From: Desulfobacterales bacterium HSG17
GTDB taxonomy: Bacteria > Desulfobacterota > Desulfobacteria > Desulfobacterales > Desulfococcaceae
Assembly: GCA_030377945.1 (NCBI GenBank)
Contig: JAUCGD010000058.1
Location: forward strand, 1 to 16,957
Length of the DNA stretch: 16,957 nucleotides
Reading direction: 5' to 3'
Position 1 is the first letter of the stretch. Each line of letters starts with the position of its first letter. Below, piece after piece: positions 1 to 6,711 of this stretch. A model generated the notes under the pieces. The model saw nothing but the letters and a program-made list of their open reading frames with translations. It ran no database searches and had not been told where the DNA came from. The position numbers and the translations under genes were made by a program.

Positions 1-211
1 CGTCAAGTTCTATCTCTTCAACATCATCATCGAGTTCATCAATTTCTTCCAACTCTTCATCTTCGTCAAGCTCAACTTCTTCAACCTCGTCATCAAAATC
101 TTCATCAATTTCTTCTAGTTCATCATCCTCATCTAATTCAATTTCTTCGATGTCCTCGTCTTCATCAATCTCTTCAAGTTCTTCATCTTCATCAAGCTCA
201 ACCTCTTCAAC
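1..211 (-). repeat. In-frame tandem repeat encoding acidic units
   Basis: Reading the minus strand, four units can be seen: 211-152 (60 bp), 151-86 (66 bp), 85-23 (63 bp) and 22-1 (cut by the window edge). Each starts with V/I-E-E-V/I-E-L-D and continues with an Asp/Glu stretch centred on ELEEID. All unit lengths are multiples of three, so changes in copy number keep the frame. Confidence 0.85.
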
Positions 212-769
212 ATCGTCATATATTCCATCAGCTGGAAAACCTTTTTCTGCGATTTTATCCAACATATTTTTAATTTTATCGGCAATACTTTGAGCATCTG
301 CATCGTCTTTCCCACCTGACTGAACCTTATCAACAAAATCTATTATGGTTTCAAGAAGACTTTCTGCCTGGTCAAGATCAACATTGCTTTTTTTAAAGGC
401 ATCAGAAATAGAGCCCAGAAGATTGTCTTTTGCCTCCTGGGTCAAATCAAAGATATTGGAATCAGCAATGATAATATTTTCAGGGTTTTTATCTTTTTTT
501 AAAAGCTTTTTTAAATCTGTAGTAATCGAGGATCGAAGGGCTGAAAAATTTCTTCGCTTTGATTTGATTTTTGTTAAGTTATCACCAACATCCCATATTG
601 ATTTAATCAAGGTATCAGTGTCAATAAAACCTAATTCGTTTATGGATTCATCAGAAAGGTAGAAACTTCTGATTGCCATGATGGCCTTTTGTTTGACCGA
701 ACCCGACCGGTAGTTAAGATCAGCTATTGCCTGGTCTATACCCTCAAGAGAGATTGATGAATTTGCCAA
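1..769 (-). CDS. Hypothetical protein with C-terminal acidic tandem repeats (partial, runs off left edge)
   Basis: An open minus-strand frame runs from a TTG at 769 to the window edge, giving 256 codons without a stop; the C-terminus lies outside. I chose TTG-769 because an AGGAG lies 12 bases upstream and the frame stays open and protein-like from there; an ATG at 679 is the alternative. Residues 1-186 look like a soluble, mostly helical domain that I do not recognise. From about residue 187 the chain is almost only Glu, Asp, Leu, Ile and Val in units of 20-22 residues, each containing ELDEDEELEEID or a close variant. There is no signal peptide or membrane segment, so it is probably cytoplasmic. 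Such a tail could bind a basic partner or mimic DNA charge. It is divergent from the ParA gene and shares its promoter region, which suggests a linked role. Function is unknown. Confidence 0.75.
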   Translation of the reverse strand, partial: MANSSISLEGIDQAIADLNYRSGSVKQKAIMAIRSFYLSDESINELGFIDTDTLIKSIWDVGDNLTKIKSKRRNFSALRSSITTDLKKLLKKDKNPENIIIADSNIFDLTQEAKDNLLGSISDAFKKSNVDLDQAESLLETIIDFVDKVQSGGKDDADAQSIADKIKNMLDKIAEKGFPADGIYDDVEEVELDEDEELEEIDEDEDIEEIELDEDDELEEIDEDFDDEVEEVELDEDEELEEIDELDDDVEEIELD

Positions 770-811
770 AGGTTTTTTAATCTCCTGTTTATAGTTTTGT
801 CAGGATTTATT

Positions 812-839
812 TTGATACTGTACAGCATTATGATATATT
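812..839 (+). promoter_or_regulatory. Candidate sigma-70 promoter for the ParA gene
   Basis: TTGATA (812-817) and TATATT (834-839) are separated by 16 bp. The start site would be near 846, giving a leader of about 78 bases. It overlaps the opposite promoter, with the two -10 boxes one base apart. A 7-bp inverted repeat, ATTCAAA (841-847) and TTTGAAT (861-867), flanks the minus-strand -35 box and could be an operator. Confidence 0.45.
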
Positions 840-855
840 CATTCAAATATTTCAA
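827..855 (-). promoter_or_regulatory. Candidate sigma-70 promoter for the acidic-repeat gene
   Basis: On the minus strand TTGAAA (855-850) and CATAAT (832-827) are 17 bp apart, each one mismatch from consensus. The transcription start would fall near 820, about 50 bases before the TTG start at 769. Predicted by eye only. Confidence 0.5.
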
Positions 856-923
856 CTTGGTTTGAATATTTTTTAATATTTAAACTATATTATTGAATTT
901 TTTCATAATTGTGATAAATATAT

Positions 924-1694
924 ATGATCATGGGTAAAATAATCACCATCGCAGGTCAAAAGGGCGGAACAGGAAAAAGTGTTACTGCTGTTAATCTTGC
1001 TGCTTCCTTTGCTTTATTTGAAAAGAAAACATTGTTAATAGACTGTGATCCGCAGGGATGTTCTACGCAATGGAGTGGTATCAGCAACAACGATTATAAT
1101 TGTGATATATCCTATATTCTATCAGGAAGGGCAAGAGTTGTTGAAGCAATTGTAACAACTCAATTAGATTACCTTGATATAATGCCTGCAGGATTTACTC
1201 TGTTTCAAGTTTCATTGAAAATTGCTAAAAACCCAGGAAATGAAAAACTTTTACGCCTTTTTTTAAAAGATATTCAGGATGAATATGAGTATATTATTAT
1301 TGATTCACCTTCTTCCCATAGCTTTTTAAGTGTGGCTGCCATGGCAGCATCTGATTTTTTACTTGTATGCATGTCGGTGCAACACAATTGCCTTGAAGAT
1401 TTTCACGGGTTTTTAAAAATAGTAAAACATATCAAGGTCAATCATAATGTGCCTCTGACAATAGCTGGATTTCTTTTTAACAGATGTGAAACAAAAGAGC
1501 AGATTATAACCTTTCTTAAAAAGCAGAATCTGCTAGATATCAAGCAGATGGTTTTTAATAATTTTATTCCTGAAGATGGTAATATTCAACGTTCAATTGA
1601 TTTAAAAGTCCCTGTTTTATTAGATGATATTAAAGGCAAGGCAGCAGAAGCATATTTGAACTTTGCCCGGGAATTGCATTCTTTTTTTGATTAG
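924..1694 (+). CDS. ParA/Soj-family partition ATPase
   Basis: A 256-residue P-loop ATPase of the ParA/MinD superfamily. The deviant Walker A motif KGGTGKS is at residues 13-19, the A' motif DCDPQG at 40-45 and a Walker B-like IIIDSPS at 124-130. There is no N-terminal helix-turn-helix extension, so it resembles the short chromosomal Soj or orphan ParA type. Known ParA proteins dimerise on ATP, bind DNA nonspecifically and move or position cargo; that activity is inferred here. The start could be ATG-924 or ATG-930 (MGKIITIA); neither has a clear Shine-Dalgarno, and 930 fits the family's N-terminus well. No parB lies beside it. The next plus-strand genes are an acidic protein and a coiled-coil zinc-ribbon protein, likely its partners. 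The family call is secure; the cargo is unknown. Confidence 0.93.
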   Translation: MIMGKIITIAGQKGGTGKSVTAVNLAASFALFEKKTLLIDCDPQGCSTQWSGISNNDYNCDISYILSGRARVVEAIVTTQLDYLDIMPAGFTLFQVSLKIAKNPGNEKLLRLFLKDIQDEYEYIIIDSPSSHSFLSVAAMAASDFLLVCMSVQHNCLEDFHGFLKIVKHIKVNHNVPLTIAGFLFNRCETKEQIITFLKKQNLLDIKQMVFNNFIPEDGNIQRSIDLKVPVLLDDIKGKAAEAYLNFARELHSFFD

Positions 1695-1780
1695 CAGTAC
1701 AGGCGGTCTGTAATTGTTGCCGCCAGCAGTAAAGGACGATAAAGTTTTAATTGATTCTTTAACATATAAAGAGGTATTAC

Positions 1781-2224
1781 ATGAAACTTACAAGCCAGGA
1801 TAATATTGCAGAGAGTGAAAAAGAATTTATTGATACTATCAATGCTGAATTAGATTGGGAAGCCATAGAAAAAATGCTCCTTGAAAAACATCAATTCACA
1901 TTGCAGGAAGAGATAGATTACAAAGATGGTGATCTGATAGTCCATAATGATAATATCGCCTATAAATTTAATTTTGAAATCAAGGTTCCTTTGTCTGTGA
2001 TTTTTGACAGGGAAGGTGAATGCCTTGAAATTTCAACCATGAGAGATGACTTTGAGTCTGAGTCTGAAACTGAAATACTAAGTGAAGACGATGAAGAAGC
2101 TTTGCTGCTCGAAGATAATGATGAAATCATCTCTGATGACAACCTGTCGCCGGAAGACAAGGTAGGGCAAATGGCTTCAAATATTGCAGATATGATTTCT
2201 GAAATTAACCAAGGAGATGAATAA
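1781..2224 (+). CDS. Small acidic hypothetical protein between ParA and zinc-ribbon protein
   Basis: A 147-residue protein with a good ribosome site (GAGG, 6 bases before ATG). Residues 1-45 are helical and charged. Residues about 46-88 alternate hydrophobic and polar residues (DLIVHNDNIAYKFNFEIKV) like a small beta sheet. Residues about 89-120 are a Glu/Asp-rich linker, and the last 25 form a predicted helix. I recognise no known family. It lies 86 bp after the ParA gene, and its TAA stop shares one base with the ATG of the following gene (TAATG), implying coupled translation and probably a shared complex. The acidic linker echoes the tail of the divergent gene at 1-769. With no Lys/Arg-rich surface it is unlikely to bind DNA itself; an adaptor between ParA and the next protein is a guess. 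Confidence 0.8.
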   Translation: MKLTSQDNIAESEKEFIDTINAELDWEAIEKMLLEKHQFTLQEEIDYKDGDLIVHNDNIAYKFNFEIKVPLSVIFDREGECLEISTMRDDFESESETEILSEDDEEALLLEDNDEIISDDNLSPEDKVGQMASNIADMISEINQGDE

Positions 2225-3702
2225 TGGAGATGAATGAAGAACAAAACAATGAACTTGATCCCGCCTTTGTAAGAGAACAGTTAGATGCGATTCTAGCACA
2301 GGAAATTAAAGCTTTATTAGATGTAGGTTCAAATGCAGCAATGATGTCTTTTAATCTGGCAAGTATATCATGCATCACGCTTATTATTGAAAGAGAAAAT
2401 GAAGTTCAGCAGTTTTCCGATTTCCCACCAGAAAGATATACAAAAGACTCTTTTATTGATGAATTAATGGAAATTGGACTTGAAAAAAATGAAGCTCTTG
2501 AAAAATCAGTTGATACAGTTATGAATACTGGATATATTTCCACTGATTCCAATGGAGAATTAAAAGCTGAAATGCCTGCCTTCATGATGGTGGGTTTTCT
2601 TGATAATATGTTTCCCGGCATGCAGGGGATAAATCTTGTTGCCTTTATTCTTCAGATTAATGATGAAGTCAACTCAGGAAGAAAAAGCTTAGATATTGCC
2701 AAGGATAGTTTTAAATCCACACTTAAAAGCCGTGGTGTATCAGTGTCAAAAGATAAAGCACAAAAGAAAGCAAAAGAGATGGTTTCAGGAAAGATTTCAG
2801 CTCCTCCTGCTCAATCCAGGAAAGTTTCTCAAAAACTTAAAAAAGCTAATTTGGGGCGTTTATCAAAATTGGTCAGTAAAAGAAAAAAAACAAGTTCAAG
2901 CTCTTCTGAGCAATTTAAAATAAAAGATGTGTTTGATAAAGGTCCTACCAAAGAAGAAATTGAAGCTGAAAAAGCAAAAATAAAACAAGCTGAAGAGGAT
3001 GCAAAAAAAACTGCTGAACTTGCAAAAGAACTTGCCTTGAAAGATGAAAAAATACAAGAAGCCCAGGAAGCAGCAAGGCTTGCAGCACAACAGCTTGAAG
3101 AAATCCAGGAGAGAGAGAAACAACTTCAAAAAGCACAGGAAGAGGCGCATATAGCAGCGCAAAAGGCATCCCAGCTCGAAGAGCGTGAAGCTGAAATGGC
3201 GCAAAAAGAAGCGCAATTAAAGGCTTTGGAAGAAAAACTCAAACTTGAGGACGAAGAGAAAGCAAAAAGAGAAGAAACTGCAAGGCAAAAACAAATCGAG
3301 GATGAGGAAAAAGAAAAAGCTTCCAAGGATGATGATGATATTGAAGCTCAGATTGCAGCCCTTGAAAGTAGTCTTACCATGCCTTGCCCCATGTGCAAAG
3401 ATGGAGAAATTGTTGCCAAAACTACTGAAAAAGGCAAAGAGTTTTATTCATGTACCAAACCTGACTGCCGTTTTGTATCCTGGGATAAACCCTATCATTT
3501 TGAATGTCCTTTATGCAAAAATTCATTTTTAATAGAAACCACAGTGCCAGATGGTGAAAAAGGACTTAAATGTCCCCGGGCATCCTGTTCATATACCCAG
3601 AATAATTTGTTTGACCCAAAACAGAATATGGTACAGTCAGCAGCTGCTGCAGCACCAAAGAAAAAGAAAAAAAGAGTGGTCAGAAGAAAAAAAAGACGTT
3701 AA
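2224..3702 (+). CDS. Coiled-coil protein with two topoisomerase-type zinc ribbons and basic tail
   Basis: A 492-residue protein translated from an ATG that overlaps the previous stop, with GGAG 7 bases upstream. Layout: a globular N-terminal domain (about 1-170); a Lys/Ser-rich linker (about 175-230); a long charged coiled coil (about 242-375) rich in Glu, Lys, Ala and Gln; two C4 zinc ribbons; and a tail of about 15 residues that is nearly all Lys and Arg. The ribbons use Cys 388/391/410/415 and 428/431/450/455, so both have the same spacing, CxxC-18-CxxxxC, like the C-terminal ribbons of type IA topoisomerases. There is no topoisomerase catalytic domain and no membrane segment. The ribbons and tail suggest nucleic-acid binding, and the coiled coil suggests dimerisation or a rod. 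It is probably the DNA-bound partner of the ParA ATPase, by inference from context. Confidence 0.85.
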   Translation: MEMNEEQNNELDPAFVREQLDAILAQEIKALLDVGSNAAMMSFNLASISCITLIIERENEVQQFSDFPPERYTKDSFIDELMEIGLEKNEALEKSVDTVMNTGYISTDSNGELKAEMPAFMMVGFLDNMFPGMQGINLVAFILQINDEVNSGRKSLDIAKDSFKSTLKSRGVSVSKDKAQKKAKEMVSGKISAPPAQSRKVSQKLKKANLGRLSKLVSKRKKTSSSSSEQFKIKDVFDKGPTKEEIEAEKAKIKQAEEDAKKTAELAKELALKDEKIQEAQEAARLAAQQLEEIQEREKQLQKAQEEAHIAAQKASQLEEREAEMAQKEAQLKALEEKLKLEDEEKAKREETARQKQIEDEEKEKASKDDDDIEAQIAALESSLTMPCPMCKDGEIVAKTTEKGKEFYSCTKPDCRFVSWDKPYHFECPLCKNSFLIETTVPDGEKGLKCPRASCSYTQNNLFDPKQNMVQSAAAAAPKKKKKRVVRRKKRR

Positions 3703-3745
3703 AGGATAATACATAACCTGCACTGGTAATTGTAGCTGAATTCAA

Positions 3746-3754
3746 TGGTATAAT
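3746..3754 (+). promoter_or_regulatory. Extended -10 promoter element before the EamA gene
   Basis: TGG followed by TATAAT (3749-3754) is a perfect extended -10 element. No good -35 box lies at the right distance, which is normal for this promoter class. Transcription would begin near 3761, downstream of the TTG annotated as start at 3755, so the choice of start codon is affected. Confidence 0.5.
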
Positions 3755-4666
3755 TTGAAAAAAAACAAGATTAAAATTTCTCCAATGGTTTTGGCATACG
3801 CAGGACTTACCCTGACTATTTTTTTCTGGGCGGTCAATACAGTTATTGCAAAAGCTGTTGTAATGGAACTCAAGCCCATGACTCTTTCATTTTACCGCTG
3901 GGTCATGGCTTTTATTTTTATCCTGCCATTTGCAATACCCCATCTTAAAAAAGATATAATATTGATTAAACAGAATTTGGGGTTTCTGTTTTTTCTATCT
4001 ATTCCAAGTGTTGCAGCCTATAACTCAATTTTATATCTTGGAGCCCAATATACAAGTGCCACAAATATTTCCCTTGTGGTGGCAACAATGCCTGTAATGA
4101 CCATTTTATTTTCCTGGATAATGAGTCAGGAAAAACCTCTTGTTTTACAGACATTAGGCATCATGGTTTCCATAATTGGAGTGATGACTATTATAAGCAA
4201 CGGCTCATGGCAGGTCTTGTCCACTTTTTCCTTTAATCCAGGTGATTTGCTTATTGTTCTCTCCATTGCATCGTGGTCATTTTATTCTGTACTGCTTAAA
4301 AAAAAACAGATTAATATTTCACCTGTATCTTTGCTGACAATGCTAATATTTTTTGGAGTCCTCTGTATTTTACCTTTTTATTTATGGGAATTTTCTGTTT
4401 TTAATGGGTTTGAACTTAAAACAAGCACCATTATAATTTTTGTATATCTTGGTATATTCCCTTCAATTTTATCCTATCTTTGCTGGAACTTTGGTGTCAA
4501 AACAGCAGGTGCTTCCATTGCATCGGTATTTATGTATTTACTGCCGGTCTTTACCTCAATAATCGCCTATCTTTTTTTAAATGAAAGTCTTTTTCTATAT
4601 CATTTTGCAGGTGGATTACTGATTTTATCTGGATTAATCATGTCTTCTTTTAAATGGCAGAGGTAA
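3755..4666 (+). CDS. EamA/DMT-superfamily permease
   Basis: A roughly 300-residue, highly hydrophobic protein with about ten membrane spans in two repeated halves, as expected for the drug/metabolite transporter (EamA) family. The first span includes the typical FFWAVNTVIAKA, and the second half starts near residue 160 with another conserved FYSVLLKKK segment. Family members export amino acids, metabolites or drugs; the substrate cannot be read from sequence. The TTG at 3755 gives 303 residues with a basic N-terminus, but has no Shine-Dalgarno and sits right after a TATAAT box. An in-frame ATG at 3785 (residue 11) would shorten the protein to 293 residues and leave the first span intact. It stands alone, with a 52-bp gap upstream and 193 bp or more downstream. 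Family call firm, start uncertain. Confidence 0.9.
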   Translation: MKKNKIKISPMVLAYAGLTLTIFFWAVNTVIAKAVVMELKPMTLSFYRWVMAFIFILPFAIPHLKKDIILIKQNLGFLFFLSIPSVAAYNSILYLGAQYTSATNISLVVATMPVMTILFSWIMSQEKPLVLQTLGIMVSIIGVMTIISNGSWQVLSTFSFNPGDLLIVLSIASWSFYSVLLKKKQINISPVSLLTMLIFFGVLCILPFYLWEFSVFNGFELKTSTIIIFVYLGIFPSILSYLCWNFGVKTAGASIASVFMYLLPVFTSIIAYLFLNESLFLYHFAGGLLILSGLIMSSFKWQR

Positions 4667-4727
4667 ACACTCCATGACAGGTAATATTGAGCAGCTTTAT
4701 AATAAATATTTTAAATTCAAATATTCC

Positions 4728-4755
4728 TTGACTTGATATATGATTTGGGCATAAA
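4728..4755 (+). promoter_or_regulatory. Candidate sigma-70 promoter for the TRAP binding protein gene
   Basis: TTGACT (4728-4733) and CATAAA (4750-4755) are 16 bp apart. The start would be near 4762, giving an AT-rich leader of about 120 bases before ATG-4884. Moderate match; the rest of the 4667-4883 gap shows nothing else that I can name. Confidence 0.4.
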
Positions 4756-4871
4756 ACAAAATTTAGTAAATGAATTTTATTTAGGGAGTGGTTTTGTCAT
4801 AGATTGAGCTCTTTAGCCAAAAGTTAAATTTGGTGTTGGCAAACTGATTATTTTAAAATTTGAATATTAAA

Positions 4872-4877
4872 AAGGAG
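4872..4877 (+). promoter_or_regulatory. Ribosome binding site deciding the start of the TRAP binding protein
   Basis: AAGGAG lies 6 bases before ATG-4884. It falls inside the longer reading frame that begins with TTG at 4860, so the longer start is not credible. Confidence 0.85.
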
Positions 4878-4883
4878 ATTTGC

Positions 4884-6005
4884 ATGGAAAAAGAGAACAA
4901 AGATCAAAATGGAAACAACAGACGTAAATTTATTAAAAATGTTGGTATTGGAGCTGCTGCTATTGGAGCAGGGCTTGCAACCAGCGCAGTTCCTGCCATG
5001 GCTACGAAAGAAAAAACTTATCGATGGAAAATGTGTACAACCTGGCCTCCTCACTTTCCTATGCTGGGAGAAGGTGCTGATAACCTTGCCAAATGGATAG
5101 ATGAAATGAGTGGAGGAAGATTGAAGATCAGTGTATATGGCGGTGGTGAACTTGTTCCTCCACTTGGTGTTTTCGATGCAGTCAGCCAGGGAACAGTGGA
5201 AATGGGTCATGGTGCTGCCTATTACTGGGCTGGCAAATCTCAGGCTACCCAATTTTTTGCTGCTGTACCTTTTGGTTTTAATGCCCAGTCTTTAAATGCA
5301 TGGCTCTATTCAGGCGGCGGAATGGAGATATGGGAAGAACTCTATGCAAAATTTAATATGAAACCATTTATTGCAGGAAATACCGGTGTTCAGATGGGAG
5401 GATGGTTTAATAAAGAAATCAATTCCATGGCAGACCTCAAAGGCCTTAAAATGAGAATTCCGGGTCTGGGTGGTAAAGTCCTTGCCAAAGCAGGCGGTAA
5501 CGCAGTGCTGGTTGCCGGTGGTGAAATATACACCAACCTTGACAGGGGTGTTATCGATGCAACAGAATGGGTAGGCCCTTTTCATGATTTAAAAATGGGG
5601 TTTTATAAAGCAGCCAAATATTATTATTCTCCTGGATGGCATGAATGTGGTACCGGGCTTGAAGCCATGGTGAATCTTGATGCATGGAATACATTGCCAG
5701 ATGATCTTAAAGCCATTGTAAAGGCAGCGACTTACAGAGCCAATATGTGGATGCTGTCTGAATTTGAAGCTAAGAATAATGATGCATTGAAAATTCTTGT
5801 GAATGAACATAAAGTTCAGCTTAGACAATTTCCTGATGCAGTACTCAAATCACTTAAAAAATTGTCGTTGGAAGTATTGGAAGAAGTTGCAGCATCAGAT
5901 CCAATGAGCAGGAAAGCCTATGATTCTTTCCTTAATTTCCAGAAGAATATTTTTGAGTGGAATAAACTCACTGAAGAGCCATATCAAAAATTGAAATATC
6001 TATAA
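4884..6005 (+). CDS. TRAP transporter solute-binding protein (DctP family), Tat-exported
   Basis: A 373-residue periplasmic binding protein. The N-terminus carries a twin-arginine signal (NRRKFIK, residues 12-18), a hydrophobic Gly/Ala stretch and a likely cleavage site after AMA (residue 40), so it is probably exported folded. The mature part matches the DctP-type TRAP binding proteins, in the branch that includes TakP and the so-called mannitol/chloroaromatic group: it has the WPPHFP segment, the ELVPP loop, and MRIPG with the arginine that pairs with a substrate carboxylate. A 2-oxo acid or other organic carboxylate is the likely ligand, by family knowledge. No DctQ or DctM membrane genes are adjacent, so it must use components encoded elsewhere. 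It is flanked by its own promoter candidate and a strong terminator, so it is monocistronic. Confidence 0.92.
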   Translation: MEKENKDQNGNNRRKFIKNVGIGAAAIGAGLATSAVPAMATKEKTYRWKMCTTWPPHFPMLGEGADNLAKWIDEMSGGRLKISVYGGGELVPPLGVFDAVSQGTVEMGHGAAYYWAGKSQATQFFAAVPFGFNAQSLNAWLYSGGGMEIWEELYAKFNMKPFIAGNTGVQMGGWFNKEINSMADLKGLKMRIPGLGGKVLAKAGGNAVLVAGGEIYTNLDRGVIDATEWVGPFHDLKMGFYKAAKYYYSPGWHECGTGLEAMVNLDAWNTLPDDLKAIVKAATYRANMWMLSEFEAKNNDALKILVNEHKVQLRQFPDAVLKSLKKLSLEVLEEVAASDPMSRKAYDSFLNFQKNIFEWNKLTEEPYQKLKYL

Positions 6006-6024
6006 TTTTAAAAAATAGATATTT

Positions 6025-6069
6025 AAAACAAAAGGGGCAGATAAGAAATTTTCTGCCTCTTTTAGTTTT
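6025..6069. terminator. Bidirectional rho-independent terminator
   Basis: Left arm 6025-6041 and right arm 6052-6069 form a stem of about 17 bp around a core of GGGGCAGA / TCTGCCTC, with one G-U pair, one bulged A and a 10-base loop. Runs of T follow on the plus strand, and AAAAC/A tracts give a T run on the minus strand. It lies between two convergent genes (TRAP binding protein and nucleosidase) and can serve both. Confidence 0.88.
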
Positions 6070-6090
6070 TTATATAACTATTCACACCTG

Positions 6091-6711
6091 TTACAACCTG
6101 TCATAAATTTTATCTTCAAAAAAAACAAAAGATTTTTGTCTGTATTCTCTGATGTTATCTATAATACTTTGCTCTTCATCATCTTCGTGAGTATCACTCA
6201 CATATTTGAACAGGTAACATGGAGTTTTAAATTTTTTACAGGTCTGCACTATTGATGCACCCTCCATATCAACAAGTTCTCCACCATATGCTGCTACTTC
6301 TTTTCTCAGCTTTTTACTTACTGCCGCATTGTCTGAAGTTGAAAGTATGGCACATTTAAAACCTTTCATCATTGAAGAATTATGAATAAAGGGTTTGTCT
6401 GTTTTAAAATCTAATCTGTCATGCTCAATAATTTTATTTATATGATATATTTCGCCTCTTTTTTTAGTTTTGGTTAGAGCGCCGGCAGCTCCAATATTTA
6501 AAACAGTATCAGGTTTAAATTTTGTGCAGCAATATGCTGTTGCCATTGCTGCATTGGCTTTGCCGATTCCACAAATGACAACTATTATTTTTTCCTTTTT
6601 AAAAACAAGAAAGGGTTTTTTGCTGACAGGCTCTAGCGACATCCCTGAAACAAAGGGTTTGGCTTCAACCATTGTAGCCATAATTACAGCTGTTAGAGAA
6701 AGCTTATTCAT
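6091..6711 (-). CDS. PNP/UDP-family nucleosidase (MTA/SAH or futalosine type)
   Basis: A 206-residue member of the nucleoside phosphorylase/hydrolase family. Visible motifs: Glu16 after the first strand (VIMATMVE), GIGK at 48-51, NIGAAG at 72-77, VDMEGA at 147-152 with Glu150, and VSD at 171-173 with Asp173. These correspond to the catalytic Glu/Glu/Asp set of MTA/SAH nucleosidases. The protein hydrolyses the glycosidic bond of a purine nucleoside; methylthioadenosine, adenosylhomocysteine or futalosine (MqnB, menaquinone pathway) are all possible, and I cannot decide. ATG-6711 overlaps the yejE stop by 8 bases (ATGAATAA) and places the first beta strand at the N-terminus. An ATG at 6744 would add 11 residues inside yejE and is less likely. 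Last gene of the operon, before the shared terminator. Confidence 0.85.
   Translation of the reverse strand: MNKLSLTAVIMATMVEAKPFVSGMSLEPVSKKPFLVFKKEKIIVVICGIGKANAAMATAYCCTKFKPDTVLNIGAAGALTKTKKRGEIYHINKIIEHDRLDFKTDKPFIHNSSMMKGFKCAILSTSDNAAVSKKLRKEVAAYGGELVDMEGASIVQTCKKFKTPCYLFKYVSDTHEDDEEQSIIDNIREYRQKSFVFFEDKIYDRL

Noticed and set aside
345..662. Plus-strand ORF of 105 residues
   Set aside because: It lies antisense to the well-supported minus-strand gene at 1-769 and has no ribosome site or recognisable domain.
1702..1724. Hairpin GGCGG/CCGCC after the ParA gene as terminator or attenuator
   Set aside because: Only 5 bp of stem with a 13-base loop and no T run; too weak to call.
4860..4883. 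TTG-4860 start for the TRAP binding protein
   Set aside because: The Shine-Dalgarno AAGGAG lies inside this extension, and ATG-4884 gives a normal Tat signal peptide.
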